From Acidimicrobiaceae bacterium UBA2093 (GTDB taxonomy: Bacteria; Actinomycetota; Acidimicrobiia; Acidimicrobiales; Ilumatobacteraceae): a DNA stretch of 64,000 bases. The notes under the pieces were generated by a model. It had not been told where the DNA came from. It saw only the letters and a list, made by a program, of their open reading frames with translations, and searched no databases. How positions within the stretch are numbered: the stretch's first letter is position 1; every line of letters starts with the position of its first letter. The stretch spans positions 79,322 to 143,321 of the forward strand of contig DCZD01000002.1 in assembly GCA_002331255.1 (NCBI GenBank), written 5' to 3'. A program made the translations under genes and the position numbers. Shown here one piece after another: positions 28,193 to 38,215 of this stretch.

Positions 28193-29422
28193 TCAGCCGA
28201 TTGCTCCAGATTCGCGCACCTTTGCAATAGCCGCAGCGTCCATGCCGAGTACGTCGCGCAACACCTCTTCGGTGTGTTGACCGCATGTTGGCGCCCGCGA
28301 TGGAATGGGAAGTTCCTCACCGTCGACGTGCAATGGGAAAAGCATCATCTCTGATCCGGTCTGTTCTTTCGTGGTCCAGGTGAAGCGATCTTTGAACTGT
28401 GGATCATTGACAACGGTCTTTGGTGTATTCACCGCAGCAAGTGTGGTGTTGTGCTCGTTTCCGAAGTCGATCCACTCTTCTGTCGTCTTGGTGAGAAAAA
28501 TGGTCTTCAGTTCGGCTTGCAACTCAAGATTCCCGCGCGCGTGGTCGCCATAGGTGGCACCTGGCCACTTCTCGAACATGTCCATGCGTCCGATGCCATT
28601 GCAGAAGTTCTTCCAGAACGCCTGCTCGCTTGCCATAAACAAGACGTGACCGTTCTTGCTCTTGTACAGCTGGTAGCGAACACCTGGCCACATTCCGGCG
28701 AGGCCCGGTTCGCGACGTTCGTAGTTGTCGCTCGGGTTGCCAGTGACCTCGCTCTGAGGACGATCGTAGGCCTTGTACGTCTCGATGCGGTACCAGTCGA
28801 AATATGCAGCCGCATCGCTCTGTGCAATTTCCATTGCTGCTGCCTCACCTGTGGTGCGAGCGCGCACCAGTGCGGCCAGGATTGCCATGGCGCCGAATGC
28901 AGGGCCTGCAACGATGCCGACGTTGGCCTGATTGGGGATGCGTTCAAAACCAAGTTCGTCAGTCACGGGTGCGAGTACGCCGCTCCAGGTGTCATAAGCA
29001 ATTCCGTGTGACGGGAGATTGCGGTACGGGCCTGTGGCTCCGTATCCGGAAATCGAACAGAACACGATGCGCGGGTTCAGTTCTTTCAATTTGTCAAATC
29101 CGAAACCAATCTTGTTCAAGAAGCCTGGGCGCATAGCTTCGATGACGACGTCAGCTGATTTGATGAGCTCGGCAAAGATGCGCTTTCCCTCGTCATTCTT
29201 CAGGTCGAGAACAACAGACTTCTTCCCACGGTTGATGTGGTGATGAAGAAGCGACTCACCTTCGACAATCGGCCACGTCATCTGGCGTCCGTAGTCACCA
29301 GCGGGTGATTCGATTTTGATGACTTCCGCACCGAAGTCGACCATGTGGCCGGCAAGCGCCGCCGGTCCGAGGAGCGAGCAGTCGATGACTCGAATGCCGG
29401 AGAGGAAACCCTGTGTCGTCAT
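28193..29422 (-). CDS. Class III CoA-transferase (CaiB/BaiF family)
   Basis: The 409-residue protein begins with RVIDCSLLGPAALAGHMVDFGAEVIKIE, the family N-terminal signature, and contains SGYGATGPY. The catalytic Asp that carries the acyl anhydride is probably D144 in IAYDTWSGV. Such enzymes move CoA between carboxylic acids, including bile acids (BaiF/BaiK). Upstream on the same strand lies a decayed aldehyde dehydrogenase and then a TetR-type operator, so it was probably the second gene of an operon. It now stands alone. Confidence 0.9.
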   Translation of the reverse strand: MTTQGFLSGIRVIDCSLLGPAALAGHMVDFGAEVIKIESPAGDYGRQMTWPIVEGESLLHHHINRGKKSVVLDLKNDEGKRIFAELIKSADVVIEAMRPGFLNKIGFGFDKLKELNPRIVFCSISGYGATGPYRNLPSHGIAYDTWSGVLAPVTDELGFERIPNQANVGIVAGPAFGAMAILAALVRARTTGEAAAMEIAQSDAAAYFDWYRIETYKAYDRPQSEVTGNPSDNYERREPGLAGMWPGVRYQLYKSKNGHVLFMASEQAFWKNFCNGIGRMDMFEKWPGATYGDHARGNLELQAELKTIFLTKTTEEWIDFGNEHNTTLAAVNTPKTVVNDPQFKDRFTWTTKEQTGSEMMLFPLHVDGEELPIPSRAPTCGQHTEEVLRDVLGMDAAAIAKVRESGAIG

Positions 29423-29475
29423 AAGAAGTGATGATCCTTCGTGGGAGCTGTGTGGACAGTCTTGCAGAGTGGCGT

Positions 29476-29987
29476 TCAGCCGAGCCAGACGATGGTCTGC
29501 ATCTCGGTATACGCATGCATTCCGAAGTCATCGCGGTCTCGGCTCACACCGGACAATGTGAAGCCTCGAAGGGGGCTTCATCGTTGCGTTGGGCCGTATG
29601 GACGCCGACATTTCCATTACGAAGCTGTCGTGCCACCTGGTAAGCGCGACCTGTGTCGCCACTGAATACGCAGTCATCGAGACCAAAGTCAGTGCCATTC
29701 GACATTGCGATGGCGTCTTCCTCGTCGTCAAACGGAAGTGCGACGACGACAACCGTGGCACCTTCTTCGGCGCCCTTTGCGGTGTATCCCTCGATGCGAC
29801 CACGTTGTGCACCGGAGATGATGGGCCCCACCATGGTGTCGAGGTCTATTGGTGCGCCGACCTTGAGTGACGTTGCTGCACCTACGAGCTTTTCCACAAC
29901 TTTGTCGTACGTCTTGTCACTGGCTTGGTTCCCCAAAAGGAGACCGATGGTACAATCTGACGGACCGTCAGAAATCATTGCCGACAA
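29476..29987 (-). pseudogene. Decayed aldehyde dehydrogenase (C-terminal remnant with frameshift)
   Basis: An open frame from 29987 to 29544 encodes the C-terminal third of an aldehyde dehydrogenase: KVGAPIDLDTMVGPIIS, FDDEEDAIAMSNGTDFGL and RNGNVGVHTAQRNDEAPF. All of the N-terminal and catalytic part is missing. About 40 residues before the FDDEEDAI segment are also deleted. After EAPF, at about 29567, one base is lost. In the next frame the true C-terminus continues (DDFGMHAYTEMQTIVWLG) to the stop at 29476. The first codons now run through the operator at 29956. It is surely non-functional. Confidence 0.9.
29956..29972. promoter_or_regulatory. Operator palindrome 1 (TetR-type) before the 30-39 kb operon
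   Basis: TCTGACGGACCGTCAGA is a perfect 8+1+8 palindrome. It lies 98 bases before the amidohydrolase start and just before the aldehyde dehydrogenase remnant on the other strand, so it can serve a divergent promoter. Near-identical sites occur at 47087, 52880 and 62530. Confidence 0.8.
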
Positions 29988-30069
29988 GACCTAGAGCTGT
30001 TTCCTGGGGTTGTTCGCGCTGATTACTCGGATGCAAATCATCTTCAATTAAGGGGAAGAGGACGAGGAC

Positions 30070-31791
30070 ATGCTTGACCACCTGATCACAGGCGGAATGG
30101 TCGTCGACGGAACCGGAGCGGTACCGAATCGAGCCGACGTCGGCATCAAGGATGGTCGCATCGTTGCTGTCGGCTCCATTGATGAACCGGCTGCAAACAT
30201 CATTGATGCAACCGGCAAGATCGTGTGTCCTGGTTTTGTCGACCCGCACACGCACTATGACGCTCAGTTGTTATGGGATCCAATGGCGACACCATCAAGT
30301 CTGCACGGAGTCACCACTGTCATCGCAGGAAATTGTGGTTTCACCCTCGCACCACTGAAGCCCGGTGATGCTGACTATCTGCGTCGCATGATGGCGAAGG
30401 TCGAAGGCATGCCGTTGGCAGCACTTGAGAATGGAACGTCGTGGAACTGGGAGTCATTCAGCGATTACCTCAATTTGTTTGAAGGCCATATCGCGGTGAA
30501 TGCAGGTTTTCTGGTCGGCCACTGCGCAATCCGTCGTTATGCGATGGGGCTCGACGCTGTCGGAAGTCCCGCCAATGCGACTCAGATCGAAGCTATGCGT
30601 AAGGAACTTGCGAAATCCATCGAAGCCGGAGCCATCGGTTTCTCATTCACGAATTCGACGTCACACTCTGACGGTGACGGTGAACCTGTGGCAAGCCGTT
30701 GGGCGACACATGACGAGTTGATTGCACTTTGTGAAGAGACCGGAAAGCACGAAGGCACAACGCTCGAAGGAATCGTGCCGGGGTGTCTTGACCAATTCAC
30801 CGATGACGAAATCGAGCTACTGGCGAAGATGAGCGCAGCAGCGAACCGTCCGATGAACTGGAACGTACTAACCGTCGACTCTCGAGAGCCAGATCGTGTC
30901 CCGCGACAACTGCAGGCTTCTCAGCGTGCCAAGGAACTTGGTGGACGTGTCGTTGCTCTCACGATGCCGGTTCAGGCGCCGATGAACATGTCGTTCCTCA
31001 ACTTCTGCGGGCTGTGGCTGTTGCCGAATTGGCAGTCCGTTCTCGGTGTCCCAGTGCCAGAGCGCATTGCGCGTCTTCAAGATGGTGACACGCGTTTGAA
31101 ACTGATGGAGTGGGCACAATCTCGAGAGGCCGGCGTCTTCCGCCGACTCGCAGATTGGGGTGACTATGTCATCGGTGACACGTATGGTGCCGTCAACACA
31201 GGCCTATCAGGACGCAGCGTGAAGGACATCGCTGCCGAGCGTGGGACATCGAACTTCGGCACGCTTCTCGACATCGTCATTGCCGATGAATTGCGCACGG
31301 TCCTGTGGCCAACACCTCAGGACAACGACGTTGAGTCATGGAACATGCGCCGCGAATTGTGGCTCGACGACCGAGCAATGATTGGTGGCTCCGATGCCGG
31401 AGCACACCTTGACCGCATGTGTGGCAGCACGTACACCACACAGTTCATCGCTGACTGTCTGCGCGGTCGCAAACTCGTTCCTGTCGAAACCGCGATCAAG
31501 CTGATGACGTCTGAGCCTGCATCACTGTTCGGGCTGAAGGACCGCGGCGTACTGAAAGAAGGAGCAATTGCCGACGTCGTGGTCTTTGACCCCGAGACCG
31601 TGGGCAGCGAGCCCGTTCGCTTGGTCAACGACCTTCCGGGTGATTCTGTGCGTCTCACCGCCGGCTCTGTCGGAGTCGAACATGTTTTGGTGAACGGTAC
31701 TGTCATCATGGCCAGCGGCAAACCGACAGGGAACACGCCGGGCACCGTATTGAAGAGTGGCCGCGACACCGTCACGGTCACTGCGCGCTGA
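30070..31791 (+). CDS. Amidohydrolase 3 family protein (N-acyl-D-amino-acid deacylase-like)
   Basis: The 573-residue metal hydrolase has the N-terminal beta-sandwich, the metal motif DPHTHYD (His60, His62), the SLHGVTTVIAGNCGF segment and the C-terminal GSDAGAHLDRM followed by LKEGAIADVVVFDPE. Relatives remove acyl groups from D-amino acids or hydrolyse other amides. It leads an operon with enoyl-CoA hydratase, OYE, acyl-CoA ligase, LLM, SDR and SnoaL-like genes, under operator 1. Deconjugation of an amide-linked substrate is a possible role but is only inferred. Confidence 0.87.
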   Translation: MLDHLITGGMVVDGTGAVPNRADVGIKDGRIVAVGSIDEPAANIIDATGKIVCPGFVDPHTHYDAQLLWDPMATPSSLHGVTTVIAGNCGFTLAPLKPGDADYLRRMMAKVEGMPLAALENGTSWNWESFSDYLNLFEGHIAVNAGFLVGHCAIRRYAMGLDAVGSPANATQIEAMRKELAKSIEAGAIGFSFTNSTSHSDGDGEPVASRWATHDELIALCEETGKHEGTTLEGIVPGCLDQFTDDEIELLAKMSAAANRPMNWNVLTVDSREPDRVPRQLQASQRAKELGGRVVALTMPVQAPMNMSFLNFCGLWLLPNWQSVLGVPVPERIARLQDGDTRLKLMEWAQSREAGVFRRLADWGDYVIGDTYGAVNTGLSGRSVKDIAAERGTSNFGTLLDIVIADELRTVLWPTPQDNDVESWNMRRELWLDDRAMIGGSDAGAHLDRMCGSTYTTQFIADCLRGRKLVPVETAIKLMTSEPASLFGLKDRGVLKEGAIADVVVFDPETVGSEPVRLVNDLPGDSVRLTAGSVGVEHVLVNGTVIMASGKPTGNTPGTVLKSGRDTVTVTAR

Positions 31792-31841
31792 CACAACCTC
31801 ATTTCCCTACTCATACTCACTGTTTGTCAAAAGGAGAACAC

Positions 31842-32669
31842 ATGGCTGAGGACCCGACGAGCGAGGATCTTCTTTGCTCAATTGACAATGGCATCGCTCG
31901 TGTCACGTTGAACCGGCCACAGGCCGCGAACGCGGTCACGCCCGACCAGCGCAACAAGATGATTGAGTTATTCAACGAATTTTCGAGCGACTTGAACGTT
32001 CGTGCTGTCGTACTGACTGCGAACGGAAAGCATTTCTGCACCGGTGCTGATCTTCGTGTGTCGAAGGTCCCAGAGAGCAAGCGCCCTGAAGGTGCACCTG
32101 AGCGTTCGACAGGAGACATCGGACGCAACATCAAGCGCGGCGCTCAACGCCTCATCAACGCAATTCTCGACTGCGAGAAGCCAGTCATCGCTGCAGTGAA
32201 CGGCACGGCCGCGGGCATTGGCGCGCACATGGCTTTTGCCTGCGACTTAGTTGTCGCCGTTGACACCGCCAAGTTCATTGAAGTATTCGTGCGACGTGGC
32301 ATCACCCCAGATGGTGGTGGCGCTTATCTCTTGCCGCGAATGGTTGGTCTCCACAAAGCGAAGGAACTTGTGTTTTTCGGCGATGACCTCAGTGCTTCCG
32401 ATGCAGAACGAATTGGTCTCATCAACAAGTGTGTGTCGACGTCAGACTTCGACAACACGGTCAATGAGTGGGCGGGAAGGCTTGCACAGGGTCCGACGAA
32501 GGCAATCGGCTTGGCGAAGTGGTTGCTGAATCGGTCGCTCGACTCGGACCGTGGCGCCGCATTCGATGAAGAAGCATGGGCCCAAGAGTTGGCTTCCCAC
32601 ACGCATGACTTCCAAGAAGGCGTACAGTCATTCATCGAACGGCGCGAGACCCGTTTCCAGGGTTGGTGA
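31842..32669 (+). CDS. Enoyl-CoA hydratase/isomerase family protein
   Basis: A 275-residue crotonase-fold protein. ARVTLNRPQAANAV, GKHFCTGADLR and the oxyanion-hole stretch AAVNGTAAGIGAHMAFACDLV are typical. ATG 31842 has AAGGAG five bases upstream, so I reject the longer frame. It lies 50 bases after the amidohydrolase and 30 before the OYE-type reductase gene in one operon. The hydratase Glu pair is not obvious (GIT PDGGG in the second position), so isomerase or hydrolase activity is also possible. Confidence 0.88.
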   Translation: MAEDPTSEDLLCSIDNGIARVTLNRPQAANAVTPDQRNKMIELFNEFSSDLNVRAVVLTANGKHFCTGADLRVSKVPESKRPEGAPERSTGDIGRNIKRGAQRLINAILDCEKPVIAAVNGTAAGIGAHMAFACDLVVAVDTAKFIEVFVRRGITPDGGGAYLLPRMVGLHKAKELVFFGDDLSASDAERIGLINKCVSTSDFDNTVNEWAGRLAQGPTKAIGLAKWLLNRSLDSDRGAAFDEEAWAQELASHTHDFQEGVQSFIERRETRFQGW

Positions 32670-32699
32670 GTCGAGGAACGTAGGGACGGCGGGGACAAC

Positions 32700-34802
32700 A
32701 TGGCATTCACAAGACTGTTGAGTCCAGGTCGCATCGGAAACGTCGAGTTGTCGAATCGGGTGATGTTGCCCGCGATGGACATGAACTTGTGCGAGGACGG
32801 GCATTTCTCGCCGGCTGAGATCGCCCACTACACCGCGCGAGCAGCCGGAGGTACCGGCATGATCATCACCGGTACCGGAGCAGTCGCATGGCCTGTCGGT
32901 GGGTGCTCGTGGCATCAACCAGCGTTCAGTGATGACAAATACATTCCGACAGTGAAGGCGCTCGCAGACAGCATCCATTCTGCCGGCAGCAAACTGTGCG
33001 TTCAGATCTGCCACCACGGAAAGACCGCAAACTGTGACACCGCCGACGGGCGACCTCTTCTCATGCCGAGCAAACCAGAGAGCAAGCTCGACATGAGTGC
33101 CCTTCAAGACAACACGATGGACGAGTTGATGCGACTTGGCACTGCTTCTCGTGGAAAGGCTCCAACGGTTAAGGAAGCGACAGAAGACGACTTGCTGTGG
33201 GTCATCGAACAATTTGCACTGGCTGCCGAACGTTTGCATCAAGCAGGCGTCGATGCCGTCGAAGTGCACGCCGCCCACGGATATCTCATCAACACCTTTC
33301 TCTCTGCCGGATACAACAGGCGTACCGACCGTTGGGGTGGCTCGATTGAGAATCGTGCACGATTAATGGTCGAAATTGTCAAAGCTATTCGTGCTCGAGT
33401 GGGAGATTCGTTGGCCGTCAGTGTGCGTTTGAACGGCATGGAGTACGGCCTTGATGGCGGACAAACTCCTGAGGAGACCGCCACATTCGCACAGTTGGCC
33501 GAGGCAGCTGGCGCCGATGCAATCCATGTCTCGGGCAATTCGCATAATCCTTTTGCTGATTTCACTCTCGGACCACTTCCTGCCGAAGTGGGGCAGTATC
33601 GCGAGTACGCACGCATCGTGAAGCGCGCTGTGAGTATTCCGGTTATCGCTGTCGGTCGCATACTTCCTGAAGTCGCAGAAGACATGCTCGCTGCAGGTGA
33701 CTGTGACTTCGTGTCGATGGGTCGTCAACTCTTGGCTGATCCCAACTTGGTCAACAAACTTCGCTCCGGAGATCCGAAGAGCGTCCGGCCATGTATCAAC
33801 TGTTATGTGTGTGTCGAGCAGAACTTCTTTGATGGCGCACCGAAGTGCGCTGTGAACCCGGCACTGTGTAATGAATCGCTTGCGACGATTTCGAAGGCGC
33901 CCACCTCGAAGCATGTCATTGTTGTGGGTGGTGGCCCTGCTGGAATGGAAGCAGCACGAATTGCCGCCGAGCGTGGCCACCGCGTGACATTGCTCGAGGC
34001 ATCGGGGCGTCTTGGCGGAACGGCGTGGTTCTCGCAACTCACCACTCCGGCCAACGGCCCACTTGTTGAACATCTTGAGCACGAGGTTCGTCGTCTTGGC
34101 GTCGCGGTGAGGACAGGAGTACGGGCAAACGTCGAGTCGGTGCGCGCATTGTCACCTGACCGCGTGGTTGTTGCCACCGGTGCTGTTCGCGGGCGCCCCA
34201 CAGTCGCTGGTGCAGACCAACGCCACATCTACACCGGCGATGATCTCCGTGCGCTCATGACTGGTGATGGGGTTGTCAACTCGGCACCTTTTCTTGCGCG
34301 CATGGTGGTGGCGGCAGGGCGATTGGTTGGTGTGACAAAGTCCGTCGACCGAGTTCGTGCCCTCAGCAAGGCGTGGTTGCCGCTCGGAAAGAATGTGGTT
34401 GTTGTGGGCGGTTCTTTGGTTGGCCTTGAGTTAGCGGAATTTCTTGCCGATCGTGGTCGACAGGTCACGCTCATCGAATCTGGTGCCCAACTGGGTCTGC
34501 CAATGGCAATGCCACGACGTTGGACAGCTGTGAAGAAGGCATCAATTCATGGTGTCGCTCTCGTGCGAAACGCGCATGTGACTTCCTATGAAGGTGGGCG
34601 CGTCACGTACATGGTGGGCGACGAGATCCATACAGTCGCATTTGATGACGTAGTCATCGCCGACAATGTCGACGCATCAGCCCCACTTGCAGACCAACTA
34701 CGTTCGGCAGGAATACACGTGGATGTCATTGGTGATGCACAAGAGATCGGTTACATAGAAGGTGCCATTCACACCGCGGGTGCGCTCGCACGTTCGCTTT
34801 AG
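32700..34802 (+). CDS. Old Yellow Enzyme/FAD-NAD(P) oxidoreductase with 4Fe-4S cluster (dienoyl-CoA reductase/BaiH type)
   Basis: A 700-residue multidomain reductase. An FMN TIM barrel covers 1-360, with VHAAHGYLINTFLS and YNRRTDRWGGS. The 4Fe-4S ligands are C365, C368, C371 and C383. A Rossmann segment follows at about 406 (VVGGGPAGMEAA) and a second at about 565 (VVVGGSLVGLELA). Relatives reduce 2,4-dienoyl-CoA or, as BaiCD/BaiH, enone double bonds of 3-oxo steroids. The neighbours (3-alpha-HSD-like SDR, SnoaL-like protein, acyl-CoA ligase) make a steroid enone substrate attractive. It is 8 bases before the ligase gene. Confidence 0.92.
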   Translation: MAFTRLLSPGRIGNVELSNRVMLPAMDMNLCEDGHFSPAEIAHYTARAAGGTGMIITGTGAVAWPVGGCSWHQPAFSDDKYIPTVKALADSIHSAGSKLCVQICHHGKTANCDTADGRPLLMPSKPESKLDMSALQDNTMDELMRLGTASRGKAPTVKEATEDDLLWVIEQFALAAERLHQAGVDAVEVHAAHGYLINTFLSAGYNRRTDRWGGSIENRARLMVEIVKAIRARVGDSLAVSVRLNGMEYGLDGGQTPEETATFAQLAEAAGADAIHVSGNSHNPFADFTLGPLPAEVGQYREYARIVKRAVSIPVIAVGRILPEVAEDMLAAGDCDFVSMGRQLLADPNLVNKLRSGDPKSVRPCINCYVCVEQNFFDGAPKCAVNPALCNESLATISKAPTSKHVIVVGGGPAGMEAARIAAERGHRVTLLEASGRLGGTAWFSQLTTPANGPLVEHLEHEVRRLGVAVRTGVRANVESVRALSPDRVVVATGAVRGRPTVAGADQRHIYTGDDLRALMTGDGVVNSAPFLARMVVAAGRLVGVTKSVDRVRALSKAWLPLGKNVVVVGGSLVGLELAEFLADRGRQVTLIESGAQLGLPMAMPRRWTAVKKASIHGVALVRNAHVTSYEGGRVTYMVGDEIHTVAFDDVVIADNVDASAPLADQLRSAGIHVDVIGDAQEIGYIEGAIHTAGALARSL

Positions 34803-34810
34803 GAACAATA

Positions 34811-36469
34811 ATGACGACATTCGCTGACCATATTCGTGCACATGCCGGTGACGACAACGTTGCAGTCGTATTGAACGATGACAAGTGGACCTATCGCGAA
34901 TGGGTGCGATGCATCGCAGAACGTGCGGCACTATTCGAGTCCATGCGTCGTCCAGGTCCGGCACACATCGGAGTGCTCATGGACAACCATCCTGAATTCA
35001 CGATGTGGATCGGTGTCGCTGCAGTAACAGGTGCGACGGTCGTCGGATTGAATTCCACGCGACGTGGTTCCGAGCTACAGCGTGACGTCACGTTCACCGA
35101 CTGTCAGATGGTCGTGACCCATGGCGGCAACGCTGAGTTGCTTGAAGGCCTGGATCTCGGTCCGGCCAATGGTCGGGTGCTCGTCGTTGACACTCCCGAC
35201 TACGCGGCACGGCTTGCGCCGCATTCGAATGCACAATTGCCGTCAGTGGAGGTCGATGAAAAGACCAACCTGATGTTCGTGTTTACTTCCGGAAGCACCG
35301 GTGCGCCGAAGGCAGTCATCGTGTCCCACGGCCGTCTCGACATGGTTGCGACGTCACTCATCGGCATCACCAACATGACAGCCGATGACGTCACGTACAT
35401 GGCAATGCCGCTGTTCCATTCGAATGCGTTGATGACCGCATGGGCCCCCACTGTCAAAGCCGGAGCAACCCTTGCACTTCGAGAGAAGTTCAGCGCATCG
35501 CAGTTCATGCCTGATGTGGTGAAGTACGGAGCCACGTACTTCAACTACGTGGGTCGACCTCTCGCGTACGTTCTGGCCACACCTCCCAGCGAGCTGGACC
35601 GCAAACACAAGCTGCGAATCGGGTTCGGCAACGAAGGTGGTGAACAAGACATCGCTGGCTTCAAGGAGCGTTTCGGTGTGCCGCTTGTCGATGGGTACGG
35701 ACAATCTGAAACTGGCGCGTCAATCAATCGCGTGCAAGGTATGCCACCGGGTGCTCTTGGTCGAGCGACATCGCCCGATGTGAAAGTTCTGAACCCCGAC
35801 ACGGGAGAGGAGTGCCCACCGGCTCGCTTCGATGTGGATGGCAAGTTGTTGAACGCGGAGGAAGCCACCGGCGAAATCGTGAATCTCGGTTACAACACGT
35901 TCGAGGGTTACTACAACAACACAGAGGCAAATGCTGAGCGAAGCCGCAATGGCGCCTATTGGACAGGTGATCTCGCTTATCGCGACGCGGACGGATTCTT
36001 CTACTTCGCGGGGCGCAATGCAGATTGGATTCGCGTTGACGGAGAGAACTTCGCTGCAGCGCCTATCGATCGAATCGTTGCTCGCTACCCGGGCATTGTC
36101 CTGTCGGCTGCGTACGGCGTTCCCGATCCTGAAATCGGTGACCGAGTGATGGTTGCACTTCAGTTCGAGGAAGGACATCAGTTCGACATCGAGAGCTTCA
36201 GCGAGTTCTTGGCTACGCAGCCAGACATGGGTACCAAATGGATGCCCACTTTCATCCGTGTGATGGAACAACTACCGCTCACCCAGACGACCAAAGTGTT
36301 GAAACGACAACTCGTCCTCGAGCGATGGCACAGTTGCGAACAGGGGGATAATCACGTGTGGTGGCGGCCCACAAAGGGTGAGTCATACACCAAGATGACC
36401 GTTGAACACGCCGCCCAGTTGCGAGAGAAGTTCGTCGCGGCTGGTCGTGGCGACATTCTCAATCACTAG
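34811..36469 (+). CDS. Acyl-CoA synthetase (FadD17-like)
   Basis: The 552-residue AMP-forming ligase has the P-loop TSGSTGAPK (about 158-166), the A5 motif DGYGQSETGAS, the A8 region YWTGDLAYRDADGFFYFAGRN, and the C-terminal adenylation lysine in TQTTKVLKR. The segment VVGLNSTRRGSELQRD resembles FadD17-type steroid ligases, as does the paralogue at 43.1-44.8 kb. It activates a carboxylic acid to the CoA ester. It is tightly placed in the operon after the OYE gene. Confidence 0.92.
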   Translation: MTTFADHIRAHAGDDNVAVVLNDDKWTYREWVRCIAERAALFESMRRPGPAHIGVLMDNHPEFTMWIGVAAVTGATVVGLNSTRRGSELQRDVTFTDCQMVVTHGGNAELLEGLDLGPANGRVLVVDTPDYAARLAPHSNAQLPSVEVDEKTNLMFVFTSGSTGAPKAVIVSHGRLDMVATSLIGITNMTADDVTYMAMPLFHSNALMTAWAPTVKAGATLALREKFSASQFMPDVVKYGATYFNYVGRPLAYVLATPPSELDRKHKLRIGFGNEGGEQDIAGFKERFGVPLVDGYGQSETGASINRVQGMPPGALGRATSPDVKVLNPDTGEECPPARFDVDGKLLNAEEATGEIVNLGYNTFEGYYNNTEANAERSRNGAYWTGDLAYRDADGFFYFAGRNADWIRVDGENFAAAPIDRIVARYPGIVLSAAYGVPDPEIGDRVMVALQFEEGHQFDIESFSEFLATQPDMGTKWMPTFIRVMEQLPLTQTTKVLKRQLVLERWHSCEQGDNHVWWRPTKGESYTKMTVEHAAQLREKFVAAGRGDILNH

Positions 36470-36492
36470 TCTGCGGACATGAGGTTCTCGGT

Positions 36493-37380
36493 ATGAGGTT
36501 CTGCGTCCCATTCCCCATGTTTGCCGCAGACCATGTGAAGGCGCTTGCGCCAGTAGCCGAGGAAGCAGGCTTCCATTTCATCGCAGTCCCTGATTCGGTC
36601 TTTTTTCCAGAGACTGTCTCGGCCGGATATCCATACAGCAGCGATGGGTCGCGCTTCTGGGCAGCTGATACACCGTTTGTTGACCCGACAGTGTCGATGG
36701 CGTGGATGGCGGCACGCACGACGCACATCCGTTTCGTCACCAACGTGTTGAAGACACCGCTGCGAGACCCACTGCTTCTGGCAAAGCAGATTGCTTCGCT
36801 GGCGGTCATGGCCGACGATCGTATTGAGGTTGGTGTTGGGCTCTCTTGGATTCCAGAAGAGTTCTCCTGGACAGGCACCAACATGCGTACGCGCGGTGCG
36901 CGACTTGATGAGCAGATCGACATCTTGCGTCTTGTCTGTTCAGGGAACGGGCCTGAATTCATCGAGCACCATGGCAAGCACTACGACTTTGGCAGATTGA
37001 TGATCAGTCCTTCTCCGACGACTGCCATCAAGATCCACGTTGGCGGTCATAGTGAGCCTGCCCTTGAGCGTGCAGCTCGTGTGGGCGACGGTTGGATCTC
37101 GGTACAGGCAACCAGCCACGAGATCTGCGATATAGCGGAACGTCTTGCTCTCTTGCGTAGGAAGCACGGTCGAACCGGTGAATTCGCGGCGTTCGTGCTG
37201 CCAATCGACGCGGTCGGTCCTGATGCCTATCGCCGACTCGCTGACACGATTGAGGGGCATGGCATGGAGCCGGTGTTCATGGCCGTGCCTTGGTATTACA
37301 GCGGTAAAGACCCAAGCGATCTCGAAGTTCGCCGCGAGTCTTTGTTGTCATTCGGTGAGTCAGTCATCGCAAAAATTTGA
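36493..37380 (+). CDS. LLM-class flavin/F420-dependent oxidoreductase
   Basis: A 295-residue TIM-barrel protein of the luciferase-like, probable F420-dependent family. [48 protein letters not shown] and [19 protein letters not shown] are conserved blocks. It sits inside the 30-39 kb operon, 23 bases after the ligase, and its stop overlaps the open frame leading to the SDR. Related in sequence to the enzymes at 27.3 and 47.1 kb. Substrate unknown. Confidence 0.87.
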   Translation: MRFCVPFPMFAADHVKALAPVAEEAGFHFIAVPDSVFFPETVSAGYPYSSDGSRFWAADTPFVDPTVSMAWMAARTTHIRFVTNVLKTPLRDPLLLAKQIASLAVMADDRIEVGVGLSWIPEEFSWTGTNMRTRGARLDEQIDILRLVCSGNGPEFIEHHGKHYDFGRLMISPSPTTAIKIHVGGHSEPALERAARVGDGWISVQATSHEICDIAERLALLRRKHGRTGEFAAFVLPIDAVGPDAYRRLADTIEGHGMEPVFMAVPWYYSGKDPSDLEVRRESLLSFGESVIAKI

Positions 37381-37418
37381 GAATTGAACAACAGAAAGAA
37401 CACGAGAGGGAAAAACAC

Positions 37419-38207
37419 ATGTCGACAATCTGTGTCACCGGCGCTTCGAACGGCATCGGCAAAGCCACCAAGGACCTTCTTGAATCACGCGGTCACGCAG
37501 TGATTGGCGTCGACTTGAGAGGCACTGACATTTCTGCCGATTTGTCGAACGTGGAAGGTCGTCAGACCGCAATTGACGGAGTGCTGTCGGCCTGTGGTGG
37601 TCGTCTTGACGGGTTGGCCCAGTGTGCCGGTGTCAACGGAATGGGCGGAATCGATCTCACCGTGAAAGTCAACTTTTTTGGTGTCATGGCTCTTGCCAGC
37701 GGACTACGTGAGGCACTGAGTAAAGGTACAAACCCTGCCATGGTGTTGGTCTCGTCGAACTCGACGACCATGACGCCGGGTCTGCCGGTCGAGGACGGTC
37801 TCTTTTATCTGTCGCATACCGAAGAAGAGTGCATCGAGCGCTTTCAGGGCAGGGGATGGATGACATACCCAGCCGGCAAATTGGCAGTGGCGTTCTGGGT
37901 GCGCATGAATGCAGTGAAGCCGGAATGGCTTGGCGCGGGCATTCGAGTGAATGGCATCGCCCCGGGAATTGTTGACACACAGATGACGCAACAGGCCGCC
38001 ACCAATGAACTCACAAAAGCAGCCTTCGAACAGATCCCGATTCCGATCAACAGATGGGGACAGCCGGCAGAGATGGCTGAGCCCATTGCGTTTCTGCTCT
38101 CACCGGCATCGAGCTACATCGTCGGCCAGACCATCTTCGCTGATGGCGGAATCGATGCGCTGCTGCAGCCAACCGCCCACCCGCATCCACTGCCACCACT
38201 GAACTAG
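37419..38207 (+). CDS. 3-alpha-hydroxysteroid dehydrogenase/carbonyl reductase-like SDR
   Basis: The 262-residue SDR has the NAD motif TGASNGIG, Asp and Arg of GVDLRG for cofactor choice, and the catalytic Tyr-Lys in TYPAGK. Between the Ser strand and the Tyr it carries the long insert typical of Comamonas testosteroni 3-alpha-HSD. Further resemblance to that enzyme is seen in [19 protein letters not shown] and the end [10 protein letters not shown]. Such enzymes oxidise the 3-alpha-hydroxyl of steroids and bile acids. ATG 37419, preceded by GAGAGGG, gives the canonical N-terminus; the longer frame does not. Confidence 0.88.
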   Translation: MSTICVTGASNGIGKATKDLLESRGHAVIGVDLRGTDISADLSNVEGRQTAIDGVLSACGGRLDGLAQCAGVNGMGGIDLTVKVNFFGVMALASGLREALSKGTNPAMVLVSSNSTTMTPGLPVEDGLFYLSHTEEECIERFQGRGWMTYPAGKLAVAFWVRMNAVKPEWLGAGIRVNGIAPGIVDTQMTQQAATNELTKAAFEQIPIPINRWGQPAEMAEPIAFLLSPASSYIVGQTIFADGGIDALLQPTAHPHPLPPLN

Positions 38208-38215
38208 GAGCAGTT

